Assembly (NCBI GenBank): GCA_011037195.1
Contig: JAAEAF010003838.1
Span: forward strand, 170,155 to 234,154
Source of the DNA: Triatoma infestans
Taxonomy: Eukaryota; Arthropoda; Insecta; Hemiptera; Reduviidae
Direction of reading: 5' to 3'
Length of the DNA stretch: 64,000 nt
This document shows positions 21,285 through 31,770 of this stretch, one piece after another (the stretch's first letter is position 1; every line of letters starts with the position of its first letter). The position numbers and the translations under genes were made by a program. Under the pieces are notes generated by a model. That model searched no databases. It was not told the origin of the DNA and saw nothing but the letters and a program-made list of their open reading frames with translations.

Positions 21285-22720
21285 CGAACAGAAACATCGC
21301 TGGTGACGTAAGGCAGTAACCGGTCCACATGTACGACCTTCATTTTGGATCTGGGTGTCCGTTGGATTCGGCACACCAGGTCGTTGAGCCTTGAGATGAT
21401 TGTGTTGATCCCAATCGTTTTGAAGTTTTGGGGACCTTCCCTTCTTCCGTACCGGATTATACAGCCATACCTTCTCGCCTTCCTGAAAGGTCCTTCCGGT
21501 GACCCGTAGATCATACCGCGTTTTCATCCGGTCACTTTCTAACACCATCTTGTCGCGCACCTTTCCATGGATGGTCTGCGGCGAAGCTCTTCTGCATAGT
21601 TGTCCACGTCCGTTTCCTCCTCTTCTGGCCTGCCAAATAAAAGGTCACTGGGTAGCCGAAGTTCTCTTCCAAGCACAACGCTGGCAGGTGTGCGGCCCGT
21701 GGTCTCGTGGACAGCCGAACGGTACGCCATCATTATTAGAGTATATGTTCGTCCCAGTCGTCCTGGCGTTCATTCACCAAAATCCTTAAATGGCTTCCTA
21801 AAGTCTTGATAAATCGCTCCACCATGCCGTCAGACTGAGGGTGAAGCGGCGTTGTCCTCGTCTTCCTGATGCCAAGAATCCCGTAGACCGCCTTGAACAC
21901 CTGCGACTCAAAGTTTCTCCCTTGATCGGAATGTAATTCCAACGGAATCCCGAAACGGCTGAACAGGTTATTCACTAGAGCTTCGGCCACAGCTGATGCG
22001 TCCTGGGTTGGCAAAGCATACGCCTCCGTCCACTTGCTAAAGTAGTCCGCCGCAACTAGTATATAGCGATTTCCCCTTTTAGATTTTGGGAACGGGCCGG
22101 CTATATCGATAGCTATTCTTTCGAACGGTGCTCCAACATTGTACTGCCTCATAGCGCCACGGGTTCTACTTCTGGGTCCTTTGCTCGCTACACATTCCGT
22201 GCATCGCCGGCACCAATCTTCAACATCCTGGTGGTAGCCTACCAATAGAACCGCTGCCTCAACTTTTCCAATGTCTTCTTTACTCAGAAATGGCCGCCAG
22301 TAATGCCTCCGTGCACTTCCGCTAACACTTCTTCCCTCTTCGCTGCAGGTAGAATTACCTTATTCCTTTTGTCTTTGCCATCTGCGCTTTCCCAGATCTG
22401 CAGCAATACACCATCTTTAACGGTAAGCGAATCCCATTGCGCGCAGTAGCATTTCCCATCCCGACTGCTAGGTGCAATGTCTTTCCAGTCCGGTCTTGAC
22501 CCATCTTCTTTAAACTTGAGCACTGGTCCGATGTCCTCATCTTTAAGTTGTTCTTGCCTAATCACTTCAGGACTCCATTCTTCTAGTGGTAAGTCAGTGG
22601 TTCTTTTGCATTCTCCCTGCTCCTTCAGCTCTACCTTGCTACAGTGCTTGAAAGAGCGTCAGCATTGCCATGGGGTCTTCCCTTCCGGTGGATATCTTGA
22701 ATTGGTATTCCTGCAATCTC
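21285..22720 (-). pseudogene. Gypsy pol remnant: end of RNase H, zinc-binding domain, integrase
   Basis: Read on the minus strand. Near 22,680 is HRKGRPHGNADALS, the last motif of Gypsy RNase H. Next, EVHGGITGGHF (near 22,290) with CRRCTEC (near 22,200) forms the HHCC zinc domain. The integrase core follows in 21,736-22,245: IDIAGPF (first Asp), LHSDQGRNFES (second Asp) and HPQSDGMVERF (catalytic Glu). Then come TTGRTPASVVLGRELRLP, VWLYNPVRKKGRSPKL and KMKVVHVDRLLPYV, as at the C-terminal end of Gypsy integrases. There is a TGA at 22,284-22,286 and frame changes near 22,246, 21,736, 21,555 and 21,405. The three catalytic residues are still readable, but no intact protein remains. Confidence 0.9.
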
Positions 22721-22736
22721 TCTTCTGAGCACTCCT

Positions 22737-23048
22737 TTAATGGTTGCAAATCTTGGTGCTCTCTTTCTTTCCTTCGTTCCTTGTCACCATCCTTTTACCT
22801 TTCACCAAAATTATCCGATTTTTTTTCCTAATGTAGTCCTCAAATCGATTGTACGTATCATCTTTTAACTTAATGCGATCGTATGTTTCTTCATTTTTCC
22901 TTTCATTTTCCTTATGTTTCGATACATCAAAAACATCTTCATTCTTTTTCTCTTCTTTCAATCTATGACCACCAAAATCTTTCCTGACGGTAGTGGGGAT
23001 GGCTCCGGTGTCTAGGACCATCTGGCAGGCTTTACCCGCAACCTTTCC
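22737..23048 (-). pseudogene. Gypsy aspartic protease start fused to a Lys/Glu-rich run
   Basis: KACQMVLDTGAIPTTV near 22,980-23,030 has the D-T-G-A active site of retroviral-type proteases. In live elements this processes Gag-Pol. After VRKDFGG the frame runs into about 75 residues rich in Lys, Glu, Asn and Asp, with none of the later protease motifs, and stops at 22,737. The RNase H tail begins right after, so the deletion that removed reverse transcriptase lies around 22,735-22,970. Confidence 0.75.
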
Positions 23049-24306
23049 TTACAGTAATAGGCCATTGTCGTCGCATTTCAGCCGTGAAACCTTTAACTGT
23101 GCTGGGGCATAAAAGAGACGAGCTGGCTTCCGCCCCTTAAAGCCGACTACTCGTCGTTTTTCCTGATTATCTTCGCCCTTTTTCTGTTTCTTGGTAGGAG
23201 AGCGTTTGCACTGTCTCTTGAAATGTCCAAATTCCTGGCAGTTAAAACATTTTACACACTGTTTAGTATTTGCGTTGGAGGGCACCAGTTCCCGAACCAG
23301 ACCCTCTACAAACCGCTCCACAATGTCTTCAATTTTCCCCTTCACTTTACTAGCACTTGGAGCGATAGATGGCTTCACATAAGTCTGCCTTACCCGAACT
23401 GGTTCCTTCTAGATGCTTTTTTTTACAGCCTTAAATTCTAAAGCTCTTGCCAGCGCCTCCCCGATCGTCCTTGATCTGGCCAACTTGATGTTTTAATTCG
23501 GGGTCCTTCAGGCCGTTGGCGAAGGCATCCGCAGCAAATCCCTCCAAAACATTGCCATCCAGGCCGGGGAACGCCATTCTAACCAAGCGGGAGATGTCGG
23601 CACTAAATTGTTGGAGTGCTTCTCCCGGGTGTTGGCGTCGTGTTTTGAACTGCGTCCTGTACAGCTCCTGCATATGCTTGTCGCCGAACTCCCTCTCCAT
23701 GAGTTCGCACAAATGGGCAAAATCTACTCGGTGAACCTTCGGAATGCTCTGGAGGATGTCCAGCGCTTCACCCCGCAACGAGATAATCAGTGATGTTGCT
23801 TTCTCTTTTTCGCTCCATCCATTTGCGGAAGCGGCCGCATTAAATTGTAGCAAATAGTTTGCCCACGATGATGCTCCATTATAGGTTGGCGGCTTAATTT
23901 GCGCAAGAGCTCTGAACGCCACTCGAAGGCCTTCATTTTCCTGTATGTCTGCGTTGGAGTGTCTCCAACTCCAACCTTGGGCAAGCCAGTCGGATTTTAA
24001 CTCCTCTTGGGCCTTTTTCATTTCTTCTTGGACCTTGTCTATGTCATTCTTCATTCGTTCTTGGATCTTATTTATCTCCCTTTTTATTTCTGCTCTCATT
24101 TCATCCTGGCCCCTCTCTATTTTGTCTTTTATTTCATCCTGCCCCCTCCTTATTTCGTCTTTCATTTCATCTTTCATCTCTTTCATTTTGTCCTGGCCCC
24201 TTTTCGCTTCCTCTCTGCTTTTCCTCATTTCGTCTTTCATTTCGCTCTTCAAAAATATCATCAGTTCCTCCATTTTCCGCGTTTGACTTCTGGAATTTAT
24301 GGGCAT
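23049..24306 (-). pseudogene. Gypsy gag with coiled coil and zinc knuckle, broken
   Basis: A 291-codon frame (24,306 to 23,431) starts MPINSRSQTRK. It has about 100 residues of heptad-like Glu/Lys/Met repeats (EMKDEMR..., DEIRRGQDEIK), a predicted coiled coil. A capsid-like region follows with IKPPTYNGASSWANYLLQF, SLRGEALDILQ and LYRTQFKTRRQHPGE, patterns typical of insect Gypsy Gag. A shift near 23,490 moves the reading to the frame that holds EALARALEFKAV. A TAG at 23,409-23,411 and then the knuckle CFNCQEFGHFKRQC (C-X2-C-X4-H-X4-C) follow in that frame, and a TAA at 23,049-23,051 separates it from the protease. The Gag would package genomic RNA into particles. Confidence 0.9.
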
Positions 24307-24348
24307 ACAACAAAACTGATACTAAACAGTTACCTTTTTGGAGATTTT

Positions 24349-24366
24349 ATCCCACTTCTGACACCA
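24349..24366 (-). other. primer binding site, tRNA-Leu type
   Basis: The plus-strand text atcccacttctgacacca matches the 3' end (with CCA) of a eukaryotic tRNA-Leu. It is separated by 2 bp from the 5' LTR. On the element's own strand this is the tRNA-complementary primer site (TGGTGTCAGAAGTGGGAT). Confidence 0.8.
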
Positions 24367-24368
24367 AA

Positions 24369-24760
24369 TGTAACGTTTTTCCCTCTAAACTAGCTACTGC
24401 AACTAGTTTTAAGTGGGTTCGTATAAATGAAATCCTCTAAAACTCAATAAAGTAAACACCAATTTATTGTTATACATAATAAATTACAAAATACAACACT
24501 TAATAATAATTACTTCACGTTTAAACCACAAAAGTTCACTTTGTTCACTTTTTATACACTTTTCACAAACTAGTGACTTCGTTTGTAACTGGAAAACTCT
24601 CAACTCTCTGCGGTCGCACTATTTATACCGGTGGGGAATCTTCTAGAACTTCCTCGATTCTTCTAGAAAGAACAAGAGCGCCGCCAGCGCTTCCAGCGGC
24701 CACTAGGAGGACCTTAGGTACCTGCCTTCTTTCCTAGATGGCACCACTGGCTGCGTTACA
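24369..24760 (-). repeat. Gypsy 5' LTR
   Basis: Same TGTAACG...CGTTACA ends and length as the 3' LTR. It holds the promoter TATA box TATAAATAG at plus positions 24,619-24,627. Compared with the other LTR it has about fifteen differences, mostly transitions and one-base indels in the promoter-proximal part. Confidence 0.95.
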
Positions 24761-27234
24761 CTATGTATGCTACGATCTATAAAATCCCAGATGGTATCCG
24801 GCATTGCATAACCCATTTTTTTACTAAATGTTTCTTGTCTTAATTTATATCAATTGGAGAACCTACACTTCATTCATTTTTTCATTCATTCATTCATTTC
24901 ACTTCATAATTTTTATTCCCTCTTCACTCTCCCAAAATTTCAATAAATGATCTTTCTCGGAGAAAAAGTTCCCAATAAAAGTGCATTCATAGTTCGTGTG
25001 AACAAATTTAATGAAATCTGTTGGTGTTTTTATGCGTAAAAAATCGTAGAAAACTGAAATAACTTCGGTAAAAACACAATTTCGGTCAAGCGATTTCCTT
25101 GAAACTCAGAATTTATAAAACATATTTAATTCCAATTAATCTTATTTAGTTGACAGAATTGTATAAAACTAAAATAGCATGCAACGTTTTTCTAATAAAT
25201 AAATACATAATTTTGATGTATTTATTAAAATATTTTAATTAAGATGAGTATAATTTAATACTTATTTTTTATTTAATGCATAGTTAGTTCGCAATTTTAA
25301 CAACTCATCTTGATTGATTTCTTCAAACAGCAACTGATAGAATCTCAATAACCAAAATACCATTCCATCATTAATCATATAATATTTTTCCGTTGCCGTA
25401 CATACCTATCTCACCAATCCTACATTTCGACCATTCTGCTTTGAATTCGACTCGAATTCGTTTTCTTTTTTCCTCACTTCTACACCTCCAGTTTCTATGG
25501 CGTAAGTGCTTTCGCCATTTCTCTATAAACAGCTTTTACAATTTCTGGTTTTATATTTAATAACAGTTCCCATATCGTTGTTACTATTTTCTCTCCTTTT
25601 TCCTTTTCGCTATAGAATAATTTTCTCTTTTTTTTTGTATTTTTGATGGTATTTTGCAATTTCGTTTTGTTTTGTTTCCTTCCTTCTTCCTTCATCTCTT
25701 TTAATAAAATGAATTAAATCTCATTTATAATATATTTAGGAAAACAGGATAAGTTTAAAATAAACTGTTAAATAATTGAAGGCGGAAGATATCTGATTTG
25801 AACTTCCTGCGATTTATCGTATTTCAGTTATGCCTACATTAAACATGTAGTCACATGAATATCCACACATATGCAGACACACATACAAAGCAGTTTTCTA
25901 AAAACAACTTTTTTATTGAAGTTTAAATTTGTTAGTTCCTTTATCAGGTGTTGCTATAAGAATGTGGTACTAAAAATATTAGTAATTAATGTCTTTTCAT
26001 CTTAACGCATGATAAGAATTATTTAAAGAAACGAATGTTTTTCTTGACGCACAATGTGCTTAAACGTGGGGATAATTTTTTTTCGTAAAACATCAATGAT
26101 TTATTTAAGGTAAATTAATGAATTATCCATCTATTTATCATTAGTGCTTTATATTTAATTCAGGAGAGAGTGTTAAAATAAAAGGCAATTAAATGTTAAA
26201 GAGAGTAGGAATTAATATAGAATGAGAGAGTGATAAGTGCATGTTGTTGAACACAAAAGCAACAGATAATTGCCTACTTCAGCCAGTGTTTGAACACAAA
26301 TCTAAAGACGTTTCAATGTTGACAGAGTCTCTGTTCAATTTAATTACATTTATCAAAGGAAGAACAATACAAATTGTTAGTGTGTTGTGTCATCATCAGT
26401 AAGCCCGAAAACTTACTCTTTAGAACTAGTTTTCCTCTGCAGAATCTAATATATTACCATCGTTCACTGTTTCTAAATTAAAAAGGATCCTGTTATCCAG
26501 CTCCATGAAAATAGCCAAAAGAAGTTAGAAATAATATCCTTGACCTATCAGAGGGTTTTAACTGTTTAATTCTGAATACAAATAACGACATGATGAACAA
26601 TAATATGTATTGATCGATATTCAACCAAGTATAGTACCCGTTTAAAAATAACAATAAAACACAAATCACCTGCCGAACTGAAAGCTCTATTTAAAAGATT
26701 TATTAACGAATAACATGTTAGTATTACTAAAGATTTGATTTTGCCCGCCGCCATTGGGGATTAACTGCGGATATTCTAAACTAAATTACGCGTTTCAGAT
26801 ATATTTCTGTACAAACTGTATCGTCTGGTACGTTTTAAAGAAAACGCTCCTCCGATTCCCTAAAAGTTTCTTTGATGTCTCCTCTATCTCATAAAAAAAA
26901 TCTGCAGTCACCATCACATTCTAGGCTACTTCAAATATCCACTGAATTTCCAATGCTCCTTCAGCAAAACCCATTTTAGGATGTACAGCCAATTCCTCCC
27001 CAAACCATTGGACGCCACAATTTTCTTCTTTTTTTTTTCTTTTTTTTTTTTTTTTTTGTAAGAGGTGCCAGAAATATCTTAGCCTGCCTCAGACCTTGGA
27101 GAATTGTTCAGAGCAGAGAGTTCTCTTAGCTACCTCTTCATTTTTAAGTTCTTCTTGAAGACACGGGTACACTCATTCCGCTAAAGGTTTTTTTATCCCA
27201 TAAAGGAATTTGCTGCATCATTTCTCGCCAGATT
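24761..27234. other. AT-rich stretch without a recognised gene
   Basis: 24,872-24,902 is an ATTC-type microsatellite. 25,020-25,200 contains a degenerate family A/B module (ggtaaaaacacaatttcggt, cgatttccttgaaact) similar to 31,240-31,370. 26,820-27,025 is somewhat richer in G+C with no clear frame. 27,026-27,057 is a T-rich run. No coding motif seen. Confidence 0.45.
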
Positions 27235-27415
27235 GCCACTCAATAGCCTCTCGGGTTGCCCTCCACTGATGCTCTGCATTACCCACCCTATAATTGTCAG
27301 TGTTGTTTCAGCGTTAGAGGCAACACTATCCTAAAGAAGCCTATTGTAATACTGACGAAACGTCGGTTTATAATAAAACCACTAACGCGATCTAAAACCT
27401 GAAGACTCAGTGAAT
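27235..27415 (+). repeat. unnamed interspersed repeat C, copy 1
   Basis: Shares with 29,040-29,300 and 60,005-60,235 the order gctctgcattaccca, cagtgtt, aagaagcctatt, gcgaa/acgaaacg word, taataaaaccactaacgcg, and 'cctgaagact'. No frame survives. The 'gacgaaacgtcggtttata' word resembles the short dyads found near the ends of some retroelement families, but no family can be assigned. Confidence 0.65.
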
Positions 27416-29039
27416 CCACATATTTGAATTTCTCCTGTCTTTTTCAGCTTCCAATCGAATTGATTAGAAACAGTTTTAATTATCCTTAGCGTAAACGTAT
27501 GGTAAGTGGAACAAAAGTAATTTGTAAGATATGACAGTTTAGAACAAAGCTTTTTATCATAATTTCCTGAGAATCTCCTGAAAGGAAGTAATATTTGAAA
27601 TAAAAGACAAAAATCTTTGAACTTCCGAAAGACAGGCAAGTTTTTAAAAAGGATCGTAGGACTTTCAAAAAAATCATAAACGGAAAATATATATATTCTG
27701 GTTTAAAATGGAAATGTTCATTGCGTTTCGAAATTTCACTTGTATTATTTTGTTTACACTTGGTATCTTTACTAAAATTTAACCATCCTTATAATGGATA
27801 TTACAGGATATTATATTACAGAGGCTTTCTGAACCATACAATAATTTGATGTGGCAGTTTGGAGGGAAAGTTTTTAACATTATTGTTCTCCTATAATCTG
27901 ATTGAAATTAAGTTTTCTCTGGAAAAGCGTTTCAAATAAAAGCGGCATGCCTTGTACCAATGTTTACTATATATACAAAGTTTGAAGAAAAATTTTTGGA
28001 AATTTATTTTTGAGAAAAAAGTTAAAAAAATTTTATCCTACTGAAGAGAACCTCAAAACATTTTCTTGGAAAAACTTAATTTTGAAAATCAAACTCGATT
28101 GCTTTACTTCCTTCCGATTATTATTAGCAAATTGTTTATACGTATTTAATATACAAAAAGCTATTTATTCATAGGTATATCTAATTAATGAATAATAATT
28201 CCCTGGAATAATTTACTTTGAATTGGATTAAGAGAATTTTATTTAACTTATTTTACGAAGAATTTAGATATTCGCCACATATATAGAAAATAACTCGACT
28301 GGAAAACTTGCAGCTGTTTTCAGAGTAAGAATAGCTTACAAATTACAATATCCATGGTTTATAATGATGAGTGACATGAAAAAGTTTTAAAAATAGGATC
28401 CACCGCAATGGAAATAGGACACTCAGCGGAGATTTCTTTTCTTCTTTTTCCTTATATAAAAGAATAAATTTGGTTGCAAAAAGTGTCAAACTAGAACAAA
28501 CAAAAACCTGGAATTTTTAGACAATATCAATATTTTTACATACAGGATACTACTATCCAGGCCATGAATAATGCATGCTGATTTCTCTGGGTCTTAGAAC
28601 AAGGAAACCAACAATTCAGCTAAAAATAAATGGTGAGTTTTCCCGTTGAAAATGTGGAAATTTTAGGCATTAGCCAGGACTTTGTCGAACTCTGAATCGT
28701 TTTGATTTAATTCACTTCCTCTAGGAGCTTTTTTTTTTATATGATTTTGAAAGATTTTCTCTGGTTTACTCTTTTCCTTTTTTTTTTCATTAGAAAAACA
28801 TAATTTTTCCCTGAGTCCTATTAGCTATTATTAAAAACTTCAATTAATCGGCAATTTTTCTCTAAAGTTGGGTTCCGTTAGTTTTTCATGAATTTTTTTA
28901 ACAGCGTTTACATCAAAGAGCCGCGACTAGAAGTTGTTATCCCCTTAATTTTCCATTTTGCTTTTATAATACACCTTCTAATTTAACTAGTTAACTAGTT
29001 TAAGTAAGAGGATTAGGAGGATCTCTTTCTCTTAATCTT

Positions 29040-29300
29040 AGAGGGAAGACTATGACCTCGTCACGCAATAGCCAATCATACGCAAGGAAGAGAAAATTAA
29101 GCCCCGTATACGCCATCTAGAGAATGGAGGGGGATGCTAAGCCCGATCTCTACAGTGCTCTACATTACCAACCCTATTTTCTTGTCAGTGTCCTAGCTTT
29201 ATAGGTGATATTACCCTGAAGAAGCCTATTACCCTGATTATATGAGCGAACCGCTGACGCGGTCTCAACCCGAAGACCTAAGTGTTTTACATGACATTGG
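29040..29300 (+). repeat. unnamed interspersed repeat C, copy 2
   Basis: Landmarks: acctcgtcacgcaatagcca, attaagccccgtatacgcca, cagtgtcctagc, ctgaagaagcctattaccct, gaaccgctgacgcggtctca. The first two match copy 3 (atctcgtcacccgctagcca, attgagcctttctgcca) and the last three match copy 1. Confidence 0.7.
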
Positions 29301-29344
29301 CCGCGGAAGCCTAAAAGATTATAAAAAGTAATATAGAAAAAAAA

Positions 29345-29346
29345 GT

Positions 29347-29379
<33 letters not shown>

Positions 29380-29391
29380 TGAGAGAGAGAA
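29345..29391. repeat. compound microsatellite (TA)n(GA)n
   Basis: About ten TA units followed by GA units with one GT interruption. Confidence 0.95.
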
Positions 29392-29853
29392 GAATATTAT
29401 ATAATACATATTAAACGTCATTTATTTCTTTCCCTAAAGAATCATTCTCAATTTAGTGCAAGATTTCAATACCTATAACGTATAACTGACGTTAAGAAGT
29501 ACTCTTAAAATTTTTATAACGAATTTAATCAACACCAAGTATAATCGATATTTAATGGCATTAATGGATACGAAATGAAATTGTTGGTCAACTTCTGGTT
29601 GTCAGACGTTGAGCTTTAGTAAGAACTAAATTTCTCCGATTTTTGCAACATCTTCTCTTCAGATTTTTGCTTAAAATTTGTTATATTTACGCTATTTGTT
29701 ATTTGATCTTGGTTATCTGTGTTTGTACAAAATTGGATCATTGTAGGTGTTTTTTGTTTTTTTTTTACTTTATTTATCTTAAGTTACCATTGTAAAATTT
29801 TAACCATAAACATAATTACTATACTAAGATACTTTTTTTATTTCTGTTCACAG

Positions 29854-29987
29854 TATGATATCATTGTAAGATCTTGCCAAAATGATAAATGACGAAGTAG
29901 TTGAAGAAGTACTGCGTGGGGAACTGCAGGCTGCACAGTGGGCAGTTCCGCGGACGTTGAAGATTTTCATCTCTTCCACTAGGGATG
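29854..29987 (+). CDS. exon with start codon of a probable STAND NTPase-like gene (DUF4062 start)
   Basis: A pyrimidine-rich run followed by ttctgttcacag (acceptor at 29,852-29,853) opens the exon. A 28-nt 5' leader follows, then gccaaaATG, which fits the insect start consensus; the ATG is at 29,882. 35 codons run to the end. The peptide starts MINDEVVEEVLRGEL and ends LKIFISSTRD, and a GTGAGT donor follows at 29,988, leaving a phase-1 G. The LKIFISSTRD(D) motif is the first strand of the DUF4062 domain. That domain stands at the N-terminus of several animal STAND NTPases (NWD1/NWD2, nephrocystin-3 and relatives). The G+C content and lack of stops set it apart from its surroundings. The next exon was not found with confidence, so the gene must have a long intron or extend past the window. 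The exon is strong; the product is an inference from ten residues. Confidence 0.6.
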
Positions 29988-30479
29988 GTGAGTTGTATTA
30001 CATTACTTATTTAGTGTAAATCCTCTATTGTGTGATGGATAATTTCTTACATCTAATCTTGTACCATTATATAATCCAGCTGGATCCTAAACAATTTTCT
30101 ATCGTCACTTCCAAAATCCCAGAAGTAGTATCACGCGACTTAATATTCTCCTCGTCAACCCCTCCCCGCTAGCCACTGTAAAAGTTGTCCTATATTATTT
30201 ATTCATGGTCAAACTTCCTAGCAACAGCAAATTACCAAAATAAATGAACTCAATTTATATTACAAATATAAATCAAATAAAAATAAATTAACAATATAAA
30301 AACAAAAATATTTTCGGTAATACGAATATACAATAATCATAATTAAAAAATGAGTTCAATAATCATAACACCTTCACAATAGCTTACAATCGTTGCTCTT
30401 CCAACAACCCGCCCCAACTCCACCCCTATATCCCCTCCACCAACTCCATCCTTCCAGCCCTAGTTGACCTATAGAGGTA

Positions 30480-30525
30480 ATAAAATCTGATGTGAAAACC
30501 TCACTGTGAAATTCAGTATTTTTCT
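30480..30525 (+). repeat. forward A end of family A/B, cut by a SINE
   Basis: aaaatctgatgtgaaaacct then cactgtgaaattcag. Similarity ends where the SINE begins. Confidence 0.6.
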
Positions 30526-30529
30526 TTTG

Positions 30530-30710
30530 TTCTCGGGTCCAGCTGTGATGCCCTCAGATTTTTTCTTCCTAGGAGCATCTACAGCTCACTGTCCGTTGAT
30601 AGAGATTGTTGTCTGTAATGTGAGAGCCCTTTCCGGGGGCCGGCAATGCACTGAGAAGGCTCCGGGCGCCTTAAATGTTGACGCAACTTTAATTTAAAAA
30701 CAAAAACTTT
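30530..30710 (+). mobile_element. SINE copy, head truncated at the B box
   Basis: Begins with a B-box remnant (tctcgggtccag). The body follows: agattttttcttcctaggag, catctacagctcactgtc, attgttgtctgtaatgtgag, ggcaatgcactgagaaggct, ccgggcgcc. It ends with gacgcaactttaatttaaaa and an A-rich tail. The 63-codon open frame across it is an accident of the SINE sequence. The antisense-like SINE at 20,131 gives a similar peptide. Confidence 0.9.
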
Positions 30711-31029
30711 TTAATCATTTAATTGTAAGTTAGACGACAAGTACATATGATAACCTAAAATAACGAAGGGAAGATCCTCTGTGGATCAATGTCGTCGGTG
30801 TTCAGTGCAGGAGTTCACCTGGCGAGTGAAATGGCGGCGGTCTTGAAAAGTACTCACATTTTATTTAACGTAACATATTTTCTGGAGCACTATCAACACC
30901 AGTCCAGCCAAAACATTTTCTACATTAACAGAAACATTATGAAACATACAAAAATTAAGAAAATCAAGAAAACCTGTTGATTTTTCATAATTCTATAAAA
31001 AAAAAAAAATTCGGCAATTGTATACGTGA

Positions 31030-31770
31030 CAATTACAAACCGTCCAGTAAAAACGCAGTCCGGGTTTACTAATTTTCTAGAAACTCGGAATTTTGGCAAT
31101 CTATTTGTTTCTAATTAATTTCGTTTAGATGACTTTACCCGGAGAAATAAAAGTTGTAGCTTTATATGCATGTGTAGTTCGCATAATTAGTGTAAAGAAA
31201 ATCGTTGGAGCCGTTTTAGAGAAAATAGCAAAAAACTGTAAATATTTTTGAGTAAAAACGCACTTCCGGTCTTCCGATTTTCTTCAAACTTGGGATTTCA
31301 AATACGTATTATGTACTATATAGCTAAACACATATTTAATTATTTAGATGATAGAATTGTAAAATTAGCGGAAGTACGCTTTAGAGGAAAACCTAACCCC
31401 ACCCCTCCGCCGAAAGTGCCCTTAAATGAATTTTCTCGAAGAAATTTTTCGAATAAAAGTTGTAGCTCTTGGTTGTAGTTTAAAGAAAATCTTTGGACCC
31501 ATGTTCCAGAAAATCGCAAAAATATGAAAAAAACATTTAGTACTTCCGGTTGAAGTATTTTGACAGACAACTTACTGTCGGATCCCGTGATCTAAACGGA
31601 CTACCAAGTTTGAACTTTCTACAATTGTTCGTTTTTGAGCTATACTGTTTACATATATACACACACACACAAAACCACGTTTCGGGCTCAAGAACATCAA
31701 AACATATAATATGTAAGAAAAATTGAGAGTGGATTGTTCCTTTTATAGCAATAAGAGAGAGTAAAAATAT
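31030..31770 (+). repeat. family A/B repeat, forward, long copy lacking a clear A end
   Basis: Two tandem-type modules are visible. 31,190-31,370 has agaaaatcgttggagccgtt and cgcacttccggtcttccga. 31,440-31,560 has gtagctcttggttgtagttt and agtacttccggttgaagt. Then tgatctaaacggactaccaa, a short CA run (31,658-31,671) and tttcgggctc follow, and a degenerate B end to 31,770 (gcaataagagagagtaaaa). Confidence 0.75.

Larger units (their letters stand above)
20866..24760 (-). mobile_element. Gypsy-type LTR retrotransposon, internally deleted
   Basis: Two 392-bp LTRs flank gag, a protease start and an integrase region, all on the minus strand. The order gag, PR, (RT/RNase H), IN is that of Gypsy/Ty3 elements. 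The flanking 4-bp sites are atat (20,862-20,865) and ctat (24,761-24,764), one base short of a perfect target duplication. The LTRs differ at roughly fifteen positions by eye, so the insertion is moderately recent. Reverse transcriptase and almost all RNase H are missing. Reading frames are broken in gag, between knuckle and protease, and several times in integrase, so it cannot move on its own. Confidence 0.95.

Noticed and set aside
23945..24393. Two long plus-strand frames rich in Phe, Ser, Ile
   Set aside because: They are antisense shadows of the Lys/Glu-rich coiled coil of gag on the minus strand.
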